From LCIL01 sp041480845 (GTDB taxonomy: Bacteria > Patescibacteriota > Microgenomatia > UBA8517), in NCBI GenBank assembly GCA_041480845.1, contig JBGPAU010000012.1:1-20475 (forward strand): DNA of 20,475 nucleotides. The letters are read 5' to 3'. The notes beneath the pieces were generated by a model. That model did no database searches, was not told the DNA's origin, and saw only the letters and a list, made by a program, of their open reading frames with translations. The position numbers and the translations under genes are program-made. Each line of letters opens with the position of its first letter. Position 1 is the stretch's first letter. This document shows, piece after piece, positions 14,402 to 20,475 of this stretch.

Positions 14402-14803
14402 CTACTTTTCCCTTTTAGCCGCGTCTTTGGCGCAAAGAGTTGCTTCGGGGAAAGCTATAAGGCGGTCTGTATCAATCATCTGCCCGCACTCTTCACAAAT
14501 CCCATACTTCCCTACTTTAATTCTCGTTAGGGCTTTTCTGACACCAATAATACTTCTGGAAATTTCTTTCTTTATGGCAGAGGTTCTGGCGTGGCCATAC
14601 TGTTCATCGGCCTCGATATCCGGCGCGGCGTTATCATCAATTCTGGAAACATCCGCAAAAGGATCCTCTTTGGAAATTTCCTTCTTTCTTTTTTCCAAAG
14701 TATGAAGTCTTGCAGTCAAAAAACGTGCAACAGGTGTTAACAAATTTGACGGAAATTTTAGAGTAGTTTCCTTGTTTTTCATTCTTTTTTGATTCACAAT
14801 CAC
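14402..14803 (-). CDS. TraR/DksA-type zinc-finger protein
   Basis: The 133-residue product has an N-terminal helical hairpin (about 25-95) and a C-terminal zinc-finger segment. DksA/TraR proteins bind RNA polymerase in the secondary channel and modulate initiation. The finger reads CEECGQMID (Cys103, Cys106) and ATLCAKD (Cys124). The expected fourth cysteine is Asp127, so a classical four-cysteine site is incomplete, as in some DksA paralogues. The GTG at 14803 overlaps the TGA of the upstream gene (GTGA) and follows an AGGAAGAA-like Shine-Dalgarno sequence, so translation is probably coupled. ATG at 14782 (MKNKETT) is an alternative start. Confidence 0.87.
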   Translation of the reverse strand: MIVNQKRMKNKETTLKFPSNLLTPVARFLTARLHTLEKRKKEISKEDPFADVSRIDDNAAPDIEADEQYGHARTSAIKKEISRSIIGVRKALTRIKVGKYGICEECGQMIDTDRLIAFPEATLCAKDAAKREK

Positions 14804-15402
14804 TCGTTCTTCCTTCCCAAATTAAACAGTAATAAAAAACTGACTAAAACCATTATTCCCGAGGTGACAGCTTCGGCTTGTCCGACCAAGGATAACATAG
14901 GAACTTTCACGATAGCAATAGCTGTTCTTACCAGAAAAAATATCACCGCAATCGCCAAACCGGCAAAACCAATCTTGCCGGAGCGGTACCATGTGAATCT
15001 TTTATAATGCGTGTCGAGATAATATGAAACAAAAACCATGATAAGTATTACGACAAAAGCCAAGAAAGAGCTTAAAGACGAGTGCATTGCCGAGTCCGCT
15101 AAAAAAATTAAACCCAGCCAGGGCAGGGATGAAATTATGAAAGCCTCGAGAGTTTCATAAAATTTAACTTTAAAACGGAGTATCGCAAACGCCAAACCGG
15201 CTAGACCCCCGGTAGCCGCTGTCCAAAAAAACCAGACCGGGAAAAAACTGACAGAGATTGCCCAACCTACACCTATTCCTAAAAGAATAAAGGCAGCCGA
15301 TCTGAAAATGACTTCTGCGGCATAATCTTCCTTAAGACGCTTCCAGAAAAGAAAAAGGAATATCAGAACCGCCAAAATTGTTATTCCCAGGTTGACCAGC
15401 AT
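14800..15402 (-). CDS. Polytopic membrane protein of unknown function
   Basis: The product is about 200 residues with six or seven hydrophobic helices and few polar residues. I do not recognise a family with confidence. The spacing of charged residues around YKRFTWYRSGKIGFAGL and the general layout recall prolipoprotein diacylglyceryl transferase (Lgt) relatives, but no Lgt signature is present. The frame is open from a GTG at 15420, but a perfect TATAAT (minus strand, 15409-15414) lies inside that extension and ends 6 bases before ATG 15402, so 15402 is preferred and the mRNA is leaderless. It overlaps the zinc-finger gene by 4 bases, forming an operon. Its stop is TGA. Confidence 0.8.
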   Translation of the reverse strand: MLVNLGITILAVLIFLFLFWKRLKEDYAAEVIFRSAAFILLGIGVGWAISVSFFPVWFFWTAATGGLAGLAFAILRFKVKFYETLEAFIISSLPWLGLIFLADSAMHSSLSSFLAFVVILIMVFVSYYLDTHYKRFTWYRSGKIGFAGLAIAVIFFLVRTAIAIVKVPMLSLVGQAEAVTSGIMVLVSFLLLFNLGRKNE

Positions 15403-15465
15403 GTACCAATTATACCTCACTTGGCTGGCATTTTTTGTGAAAAAAGTCTATGATTACACTTACGT

Positions 15466-15927
15466 ATGCTGGAGACCCCGCATGTCTTTATAGGCGCAGC
15501 CATTGCCGCCAAAATCCCAAATCCCTTTATCGCCATACCCCTGGCCTTTGCCAGTCACTTCGTTATGGAAATGGTCCCCCACTGGAACCCGCATCTCAAT
15601 TCCGAAACTGAAAAATATGGCCAACCGACAAGAAGAAGCACGGTTATTACCGCGATAGATTCAACTCTGGCTCTTGCCTCCGGATCATTCATGGCCTACC
15701 AGGCCCTTCCCAATGTGGGGCATGCAGTACTTATTCTTGCCTGTTCATTTGCAGCGGTTTTACCTGATGTGATGGAGGGGCCATACTTTTTCCTCAGACT
15801 AAGAACCACCTGGATCAAAAAATGGATTGCCTTCCAAAAATCAATTCAAAGCGATACTACAGCCTTCTGGGGCCTTCTGACCCAGGCTATTACCATCCTG
15901 GCAGTCATCTTCTGGCTAAGAAACTAA
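15466..15927 (+). CDS. Small DUF457/YdjM-like membrane protein
   Basis: The 153-residue product begins METPH-like (MLETPHVFIGAAIAAKIPNP) and continues FASHFVMEMVPHWNPH. This is the histidine-containing N-terminal pattern of membrane-bound metal-dependent hydrolases of the DUF457/YdjM group. His6, His31 and His38 could bind metal. The second half has VLPDVMEGPYF and two more hydrophobic helices. It is shorter than typical members, and enzymatic activity is unproven for most of them. A TATGAT -10-like sequence (15449-15454) lies 11 bases before ATG. It is divergent from the membrane-protein/zinc-finger operon and convergent with tRNA-Leu. Confidence 0.75.
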   Translation: MLETPHVFIGAAIAAKIPNPFIAIPLAFASHFVMEMVPHWNPHLNSETEKYGQPTRRSTVITAIDSTLALASGSFMAYQALPNVGHAVLILACSFAAVLPDVMEGPYFFLRLRTTWIKKWIAFQKSIQSDTTAFWGLLTQAITILAVIFWLRN

Positions 15928-15935
15928 TCGGAGAG

Positions 15936-16021
15936 TGCCGAGGGTGGGAGTCGGACCCACATGAGGTTTAAGGCCCCATAGGTTTTTGAGACCTACGCGT
16001 CTGCCATTCCGCCACCTCGGC
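15936..16021 (-). tRNA. tRNA-Leu (anticodon CAA)
   Basis: An 86-nt tRNA folds from the minus strand. The acceptor stem is GCCGAGG (16015-16021) with CCTCGGC (15937-15943), with discriminator A at 15936. The D arm contains GGCGGAATGGCAGACGC. The anticodon stem TAGGT/ACCTA encloses loop CTCAAAA, giving anticodon CAA, which reads UUG. A long variable arm marks a class II tRNA, and the T loop is GTCCGACTC-like. CCA is not encoded. The first 31 bases of the locus (15993-16023) are repeated upstream at 16119-16149. Confidence 0.95.
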
Positions 16022-16050
16022 TCAAAGTCAAAATATTATTAAATAGCTAG

Positions 16051-16067
16051 TTCCTGCTTCGCAGGAA
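16051..16067. repeat. Short hairpin between tRNA-Leu and its partial copy
   Basis: TTCCTGC (16051-16057) and GCAGGAA (16061-16067) form a 7-bp stem with a 3-base loop. Five T follow on the plus strand after three bases, which gives weak terminator character in the plus direction only. Confidence 0.6.
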
Positions 16068-16118
16068 AGGTTTTTGGCGCTTCGCTTTCACTCGTTTTCA
16101 GTTACGCTCGTGTGAAAT

Positions 16119-16149
16119 CTACGCGTCTGCCATTCCGCCACCTCGGCTC
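16119..16149 (-). pseudogene. Partial copy of the tRNA-Leu 5' end
   Basis: These 31 bases are identical to 15993-16023, covering the two bases before the tRNA, the 5' acceptor strand, the D arm and the start of the anticodon stem. The copy lies 126 bases upstream of the intact gene in the same orientation. A perfect TATAAT on the minus strand (16157-16162) ends 9 bases before it, so the fragment, not the intact gene, now sits next to the best promoter. Confidence 0.85.
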
Positions 16150-16173
16150 GGCTTCAATTATAGCAAAAACGAT

Positions 16174-16455
16174 CTAAGATTTTTTGTTGTAAACCTTCTC
16201 ATGCCTCCCTATTGCCAGAAACCTGACTACATTTTTACTTTTCCACTCATATACAATTCTGATATCATCCGTAATGCTAAACGCCCATTTACCATTCATT
16301 CTTTTTCTTAGGGCGTGGTTATCCAACCGTTGATCATCCGGACGTCTTCTGAACCAATTAACTCTTTTAAAAACCTCCCCCTCCAATTCTGGCTTCTTTT
16401 CAAGAACGGCTGAATACATAGAGCTGAATCTACCGGTAAAATCTATTTTTACCAC
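16174..16455 (-). CDS. RelE/ParE-superfamily toxin
   Basis: The 93-residue product matches the RelE/ParE fold group: an N-terminal helical pair, then RLDNHALRKRMNGKWAFSIT, DDIRIVYEW and RFLAIGRHEKVY. These are typical of the YafQ/HigB/RelE-like mRNA interferases, which cut mRNA in the ribosome. The exact subfamily and the catalytic residues cannot be fixed from sequence alone. The start is GTG at 16455, and it overlaps the TAG of the antitoxin by one base (TAGTG), so the toxin is translated by coupling. It lies just upstream of the tRNA-Leu fragment. Confidence 0.87.
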   Translation of the reverse strand: MVKIDFTGRFSSMYSAVLEKKPELEGEVFKRVNWFRRRPDDQRLDNHALRKRMNGKWAFSITDDIRIVYEWKSKNVVRFLAIGRHEKVYNKKS

Positions 16456-16742
16456 TAAGAAGATTTTATATATCTTTTAGGAATTTTTAAATGCCTGAAG
16501 TAATCTCCAACTTCCTTCTCTGTTCTTAGCTCTGTGTCGTTTTTCCTGGGTTCGGCAGCAGAAGCCAAAACCTCATCTTCAAACCCGCTTGTAAATCCAT
16601 TAGCCGTAATTTGTCCGTACAAAGTTTTACGAAGCGCATCCCTTATTAGTTCGCTGACTGAGCTGTACCTTTTGGCCGTCAAGGCCCTTTTGGCATCCTT
16701 GTACATATCCATCGGAAGTGAAATGTTTATAGTGGTTAACAT
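16455..16742 (-). CDS. Ribbon-helix-helix antitoxin
   Basis: The 95-residue product has an N-terminal ribbon-helix-helix domain (TTINISLPMDMYKDAKRALT, then RYSSVSELIRDALRKTL, residues about 3-42) and a C-terminal tail expected to wrap around the toxin. RHH antitoxins bind palindromes in their own promoter, and such a site is present (16741-16769). The promoter (TTGACA 16772-16777, spacer 17, TACAAT 16749-16754, minus strand) ends 6 bases before ATG, so the operon is leaderless and the operator covers the -10, the transcription start and the first bases of the start codon. Confidence 0.9.
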   Translation of the reverse strand: MLTTINISLPMDMYKDAKRALTAKRYSSVSELIRDALRKTLYGQITANGFTSGFEDEVLASAAEPRKNDTELRTEKEVGDYFRHLKIPKRYIKSS

Positions 16743-16777
16743 ACAATTATTGTATGCTTAGGATACAATAATGTCAA
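16741..16777 (-). promoter_or_regulatory. Toxin-antitoxin promoter with three-half-site operator
   Basis: On the plus strand the half-sites are ATACAAT (16741-16747), ATTGTAT (16749-16755) and ATACAAT (16763-16769). The first pair forms a perfect 7-1-7 palindrome and the second a perfect 7-7-7 palindrome. The minus-strand -35 TTGACA is 16772-16777 and the -10 TACAAT is 16749-16754. Bound repressor would cover the -10, the transcription start and the start codon. Confidence 0.8.
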
Positions 16778-16781
16778 GTGT

Positions 16782-18107
16782 CTATTTTATGTGTTTCATT
16801 TCCCGTCCATAGAATTTGATCCTATCCCCCTTGAAGTGAAGAGGAACGCTTTTTAGAGGACCGTTTCTGTGTTTGGCAATATCCAGCATCATATTTTCGG
16901 TGTTATCATCATCCTCCCGCCACAGGAACATTACAACATCCGCGTCCTGTTCAATGCTTCCCGAATCCCTAAGATCCGAAAGTTGGGGCTTTTTGCCTCC
17001 GCGGGTTTCAACGGCCCGGCTTAGCTGTGAAATGGCCAGTACTGGAACTTTAAGCTCTCTGGCCAAATTTTTAAGTCCTTGGGAAATTTCGGAAACTTCC
17101 TGAACCCTGCTTTCAAGCTGACGGCTTCTTGCCAGCTGAAGATAATCGACAACAATCAGATCCACCCCGCTTTCAACCTGAAGCCTCCTGGCTTTGGTCC
17201 TCATTTCGAGTATCGAAAGAGCCGGCGTGTCGTCAATAAAAAGGGGTGCCTCGGCCAGCTCCCCCATTGCATTACTCAGTTTCGTAAAATCATCCTCGGA
17301 AAGTTTTCCGGTTTTAAGCCTCCAGGCATCAATATCCGCCTGAGCAACAAGAAGTCTATCAACAAGTTCCTCCCTGCTCATTTCCAGAGAGAAAAATCCG
17401 ACAGGCCGCTTAAGATCCACTGCGATATGCTGGGCAATATTTGTAGCAAGTGAGGTTTTTCCTACACCAGGCCTAGCCGCCAAAATTATTAAGTTGGATT
17501 GCTGAAGTCCCGCCAGAGCATCGTCCAAATCGGCAAAACCGGTAGGTACTCCCCTAATGCCGCCTCCGGATTTGTGAAGTTCATCCAATCTGTCAAAGCT
17601 TTCCGCCAAAGTATCCCGTACTGATGTAAACGTTTTACTGAGCGACTTTTGACTTAGAGAGAAAATTTCGCTTTCGGCCTTATCCAGTGCCTCCCCGGCC
17701 GCGAGTCCCTCATCCATTGAAACCTCGACCAGCCTTGTTGCCGCAGACATCAGGGACCTTTTTGTGGCGGTATCTTTGACAATTTTTCCGTAATGCTCAA
17801 CGTGCGCGGCTGTCGGAACTTTATTGGCCAGGTCTGCCAAAAATGACGAACTGCCGACACTTTTAAGACTTTTTCTTTTCTTGAGTCTCTCGGTAACGGT
17901 TAATACATCTATCGGGGTGCGCGCTTCATAAAGATCCAAACAGGCCTGATAAATATCACTAAGCCTTTCATCGTAAAAATCTTCCGGAAGTAAAAATTCG
18001 GCGACAGCGATAACGGCATCTTTATCGATTAGCATTGCACCCAAGACACTTTCTTCTGCTTCCTGAGAATGGGGTGGGACACGGACTTGATTCGTTTGTA
18101 CTGCCAT
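16782..18107 (-). CDS. dnaB: Replicative DNA helicase DnaB
   Basis: DnaB is the ring-shaped hexameric helicase that unwinds DNA at the replication fork. The 441-residue product has the usual length, an N-terminal domain (PHSQEAEESVLGAML, residues 11-25, to about 110), a linker helix and a RecA-like C-terminal domain. Walker A is ARPGVGKTS (211-219) and Walker B is LIVVDYLQL (317-325). The DnaB-specific LSDLRDSGSIEQDADVVMFL follows. No intein is present. A promoter on the minus strand, TTTACA (18142-18147), 17-base spacer, TATATA (18119-18124), lies 11 bases before ATG. It directly follows the metallo-beta-lactamase-fold gene. Confidence 0.97.
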   Translation of the reverse strand: MAVQTNQVRVPPHSQEAEESVLGAMLIDKDAVIAVAEFLLPEDFYDERLSDIYQACLDLYEARTPIDVLTVTERLKKRKSLKSVGSSSFLADLANKVPTAAHVEHYGKIVKDTATKRSLMSAATRLVEVSMDEGLAAGEALDKAESEIFSLSQKSLSKTFTSVRDTLAESFDRLDELHKSGGGIRGVPTGFADLDDALAGLQQSNLIILAARPGVGKTSLATNIAQHIAVDLKRPVGFFSLEMSREELVDRLLVAQADIDAWRLKTGKLSEDDFTKLSNAMGELAEAPLFIDDTPALSILEMRTKARRLQVESGVDLIVVDYLQLARSRQLESRVQEVSEISQGLKNLARELKVPVLAISQLSRAVETRGGKKPQLSDLRDSGSIEQDADVVMFLWREDDDNTENMMLDIAKHRNGPLKSVPLHFKGDRIKFYGREMKHIK

Positions 18108-18118
18108 ATTTAATTACT

Positions 18119-18147
18119 TATATAAACTCGTTTAGGCAGTATGTAAA
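18119..18147 (-). promoter_or_regulatory. dnaB promoter
   Basis: TTTACA (18142-18147), a 17-base spacer and TATATA (18119-18124) on the minus strand, ending 11 bases before the dnaB ATG. The leader would be about 5 nt. Confidence 0.6.
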
Positions 18148-18152
18148 GAGGA

Positions 18153-18806
18153 CTATTTTTTCTCCAAAACAATTACCTTTGAACTTTGATCTTCCAGAAT
18201 ATCTTCAGGCTTTAGCGTAAATTTGGGCAATCTTTCCACACTCATTCCTATTTCTTTCAGAAAAGTCTCAACCGGCCCCAACCCCGCAAAAGTTTGACCG
18301 TTAAGTCCCGGTACAGAATAATGCATCGGGAGGATGAAGTATGGGTCGATTTTCCCGACAATTTCGGTAGCTTCCTTGGGGCCTATTGTAAAACCTCCAC
18401 CGACCGGAATCATCAAAATGTCGATCGATCCTATTTCATTTACAAGATCATCGCTAAGCACGTGTCCCAGATCCCCCAAATGCGCAACCCGAAGTCCGTC
18501 GGCTTCAAACACAAAAATAGTGTTTTTCCCCCTCTCCGCTCCCTCCCTTGTGTCATGAAACGATGGGTATCCGATAATCGAAACTCCCATTACTTCATAC
18601 TCGCCGGGTCCGTCAAAAATTTTTTTAACTCCGGCAACTTTATCTACGGCATTATGATCGTGGTGAGAATGAGAAACGGTAACAATTTCAGCTTCGGCTC
18701 CCGAATATTTAAGACCCACCATTTGGGGATCAAAGGGATCCGTAATAACTGTTGCGGTTTTGGTTTTGATTTTAAAAGAAGAATGCCCTAAATATGTAAT
18801 ATCCAT
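18153..18806 (-). CDS. Metallo-beta-lactamase-fold hydrolase (UPF0173-like)
   Basis: The 217-residue product has the fold's metal-binding motif HSHHDH (residues 46-51), then GPGEYEVMG, the bridging aspartate in AHLGDLGH and the late histidine in LPMHYSVPG. The length and start (MDITYLGHSSFKI) match the UPF0173 group of short MBL proteins. They are probably metal-dependent hydrolases of unknown substrate. The frame extends 13 codons upstream to a TTG, but ATG 18806 fits the family start and follows a promoter (TTGCCA 18840-18845, spacer 17, TAGAGT 18817-18822, minus strand). It is divergent from the anchored protein gene. Confidence 0.9.
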   Translation of the reverse strand: MDITYLGHSSFKIKTKTATVITDPFDPQMVGLKYSGAEAEIVTVSHSHHDHNAVDKVAGVKKIFDGPGEYEVMGVSIIGYPSFHDTREGAERGKNTIFVFEADGLRVAHLGDLGHVLSDDLVNEIGSIDILMIPVGGGFTIGPKEATEIVGKIDPYFILPMHYSVPGLNGQTFAGLGPVETFLKEIGMSVERLPKFTLKPEDILEDQSSKVIVLEKK

Positions 18807-18816
18807 TTCTCTCTGC

Positions 18817-18856
18817 ACTCTATCAAATTGACAAAAATTTGGCAATAACGTATATT
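18817..18856. promoter_or_regulatory. Interlocked divergent promoters
   Basis: Plus: a perfect TTGACA (18828-18833), 17 bases, TATATT (18851-18856), 9 bases before ATG 18866. Minus: TTGCCA (18840-18845), 17 bases, TAGAGT (18817-18822), 10 bases before ATG 18806. Each -35 lies inside the other promoter's spacer, so the two should exclude each other. Confidence 0.7.
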
Positions 18857-18865
18857 AGGCAACTG

Positions 18866-19888
18866 ATGAGACGCGAACTTGTTTGGGTTGTGATTATCGG
18901 AATTTCTTTTGGGCTTATCATTGCATTCGGCGTATGGAGAATAAATTCCGCAATGAATAAATCAAAACAGGAAAGTCCCGGTGCGACTCCAAGTTCGGTT
19001 AATCCCGTAGAAGAATTCAAAATTACACTAAATACTCCTGAAAATAACAATGTCGTCACCACTTCCTCCGTGACCGTCTCCGGGCTGACCAAGCCTCTTA
19101 CCTGGATTGTGGTTTCGGGGGAAACGGGAGACTACATTTTGCAAAGCGACGAAAAAGGAGTTTTTGGTCAAGATGTGGATTTGACACCCGGAGTCAACCG
19201 CATCAGGGTTACCGCATTTGATTCCGGAGGTATCCAAAGCATTCAAAAAGTTTTGGTTGTTTATTCATCCGCATTCCAGCTCAATGCCGTCACGCCCTCA
19301 ACTCCGAATGACGCCGCAACGGGAGACGCCGCAATCAGGGAAAAAGTTGCCCAGAAAGTGGCCGCCGCCATGAATCAACCCAAAGCCTACCTCGGCGTGG
19401 TTACGGATATCACAAGTTCGACCATTCAAACAAAAACTCCTGAAAGTCAGATTGAGCAAATTGCGGCTGGAGGTACCGGAATCACAGTCGTAAACACCAA
19501 AGGGAAAAATAACAAAGTTGTTAAGCTTACCGATATCGCAATCGGAGATTTTATTGTAGCCATGGGTTACGTAAACGGAAGCCAGGTGCTTCAGGCGCAA
19601 AGAATACTCATTACCGACCCCCTTAAGGATTCGGGTCTTTCCGTTTCCTTCGCCAAGGTTACCAATACTTCTAAAAATTCCTTGACAATCACCGACGTAA
19701 AAAGCGGAGAAGGCAGCACGCTCACTCCGGGCAAAAACACGGTAATTGCATCATTTGCAAACGGCAAGGTAAGTACTGTAAAAATTGCGGGTGTTAAGAT
19801 TGATGATCAAGTTATTTATGTAACTGATGCCTCCGGCACTTCTCCAATTATCCGGTCCGTTTTTGATATCGGGAAACTCCAGGGTTAA
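18866..19888 (+). CDS. Membrane-anchored extracytoplasmic protein with an Ig-like domain
   Basis: The 340-residue product has a short cytoplasmic MRRE, one transmembrane helix (about residues 5-27) and a large outside part. Residues about 45-130 (TLNTPENNNVVTTSSVTVSG, ending NRIRVTAFDSGG) fit a bacterial Ig-like or glucodextranase-B-type beta-sandwich. A linker follows with a predicted helix (IREKVAQKVAAAMNQ), then two small beta-rich repeats (about 180-255 and 260-335), each containing a DxI/TxxxV pattern reminiscent of DUF5666-type modules. The function is probably structural or adhesive at the cell surface. The frame could begin at TTG 18839, but the promoter -10 lies within that extension, so ATG 18866 is preferred. 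It is followed by hisS after 20 bases. Confidence 0.75.
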   Translation: MRRELVWVVIIGISFGLIIAFGVWRINSAMNKSKQESPGATPSSVNPVEEFKITLNTPENNNVVTTSSVTVSGLTKPLTWIVVSGETGDYILQSDEKGVFGQDVDLTPGVNRIRVTAFDSGGIQSIQKVLVVYSSAFQLNAVTPSTPNDAATGDAAIREKVAQKVAAAMNQPKAYLGVVTDITSSTIQTKTPESQIEQIAAGGTGITVVNTKGKNNKVVKLTDIAIGDFIVAMGYVNGSQVLQAQRILITDPLKDSGLSVSFAKVTNTSKNSLTITDVKSGEGSTLTPGKNTVIASFANGKVSTVKIAGVKIDDQVIYVTDASGTSPIIRSVFDIGKLQG

Positions 19889-19908
19889 AAAATGATATTA
19901 TATTAAGT

Positions 19909-20475
19909 ATGCAAAAAGGTCCGGTTACACCAAAAGGCTTCGGCGATATCTTGCCTGCCGAGGCGAACAGCCGGCGTTTAATGATTAACGCCATTTCCCC
20001 CGTGCTTGAAAAGTACGGCTTTGCCCCCATTGAAACCCCGACTGTCGAATTTGCAGACACACTTCTTGGAAAATACGGGGAGGAAGAAAAACTGATTTAC
20101 CAATTTGAGGACAAAGGAGGCAGAAAACTGGCTCTTAGATACGACCTGACCGTTCCCCTGGCCCGCTTTGTGGCCAATAACCTCGGGCTTCTAACCCCGA
20201 CTTTTTCAAGATATCAAATCGGCCAGGTATTCCGCGGGGAAAATCCCCAAAAAGGCAGAAGGCGCGAATTTACGCAGTTTGATTTTGACGTTATCGGATC
20301 TTCCGACTGCCTTGAGGATGTTAAAGTGATTTCGGCAACCATCGATTCTGCCCGTGCAATAGGCCTAAAGGAAGCCGTCGTCCAGATTAATGACAGAGAA
20401 TTATTCGATAAAATCGGTTTTTCCGGTAAAGCCATAACTGCAATCGACAAAATCGACAAAATCGGGCGCGATGCG
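19909..20475 (+). CDS. hisS: Histidyl-tRNA synthetase, N-terminal part (runs off window)
   Basis: HisRS attaches histidine to tRNA-His. The first 189 residues are visible: PKGFGDILP near the N-terminus, the class II motif 1 region (YGFAPIETPTVEFADTLLGK), motif-linked GGRKLALRYDLTVPLARFVA and motif 2 (YQIGQVFRGENPQKGRRREF, then TQFDFDVIG). The signature histidine-binding motifs lie beyond the window. Start ATG 19909 is preceded by a -10-like TATTAT (19896-19901) at 7 bases, suggesting a leaderless mRNA, although readthrough from the gene upstream is also possible. Confidence 0.95.
   Translation, partial: MQKGPVTPKGFGDILPAEANSRRLMINAISPVLEKYGFAPIETPTVEFADTLLGKYGEEEKLIYQFEDKGGRKLALRYDLTVPLARFVANNLGLLTPTFSRYQIGQVFRGENPQKGRRREFTQFDFDVIGSSDCLEDVKVISATIDSARAIGLKEAVVQINDRELFDKIGFSGKAITAIDKIDKIGRDA

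Noticed and set aside
6180..14802. Alternative genetic code with UGA read as glycine
   Set aside because: UGA ends the HAD-like gene (6180-6182) and the membrane protein gene (14800-14802) at sensible positions, and the visible proteins contain no internal UGA.
7880..16089. AAAGCGAAGCGC at 7880-7891 and its reverse complement at 16078-16089 as a dispersed repeat
   Set aside because: About 25 shared 12-mers are expected by chance in a window this size.
1..20475. CRISPR array, insertion sequence or prophage
   Set aside because: I saw no regularly spaced repeats, transposase, or phage structural genes. The Xer recombinase has no mobile-element context.

Overview
The window looks like a piece of a compact, moderately AT-rich bacterial chromosome, most likely from a Candidate Phyla Radiation (Patescibacteria, Microgenomates-like) genome. 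This is inferred, not proven. The grounds are short versions of core enzymes (a 353-residue MetK), many small membrane proteins with no obvious family, gaps of a few bases between genes, a tRNA without an encoded CCA, and almost no Shine-Dalgarno sequences. UGA is used as a stop, so the UGA=Gly code of some CPR lineages does not apply here.

Layout. 1-5117: the 3' part of gyrA, a small helical protein (minus), a SIMPL-domain protein, an alpha/beta hydrolase (minus), then metK behind a SAM-I-type riboswitch and a small lipoprotein gene with its own promoter and terminator. 5179-9402 (minus): a XerC/D-type recombinase, a HAD-like protein with a small partner, a 760-base gene-free stretch, a polytopic membrane protein and YebC. 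9494-13520: a TPR protein (plus), then a minus-strand operon of an RluA-type pseudouridine synthase, a Kef-type antiporter and an LytR_C-domain protein. 13521-16173: a gene-poor stretch, a small membrane protein gene built like the lipoprotein gene, a TraR/DksA zinc-finger protein coupled to a membrane protein, a small DUF457-like membrane protein, and tRNA-Leu(CAA) with a partial second copy of its 5' end. 16174-20475: an RHH/RelE-type toxin-antitoxin pair, the replicative helicase DnaB, a UPF0173-type metallo-beta-lactamase-fold protein, an anchored surface protein and the 5' part of hisS.

Expression signals are unusually readable. Many start codons lie 6-10 bases after a -10 hexamer, which implies leaderless mRNAs. 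Several divergent gene pairs have interlocked promoters. Two genes break this pattern, the lipoprotein gene (4647-5117) and the small membrane protein gene (13923-14348). Each has a strong promoter, a 60-70 nt leader, a strong Shine-Dalgarno sequence and its own T8 terminator. In each, the 5' end of the predicted mRNA is complementary to a segment overlapping the stop codon, so the mRNA could close into a panhandle.

The most interesting items are this shared panhandle architecture, the metK riboswitch whose aptamer contains both a GGAG and the start codon, the 31-bp duplication of the tRNA-Leu 5' end, and the gene-free stretch with a perfect DnaA box and short repeats.
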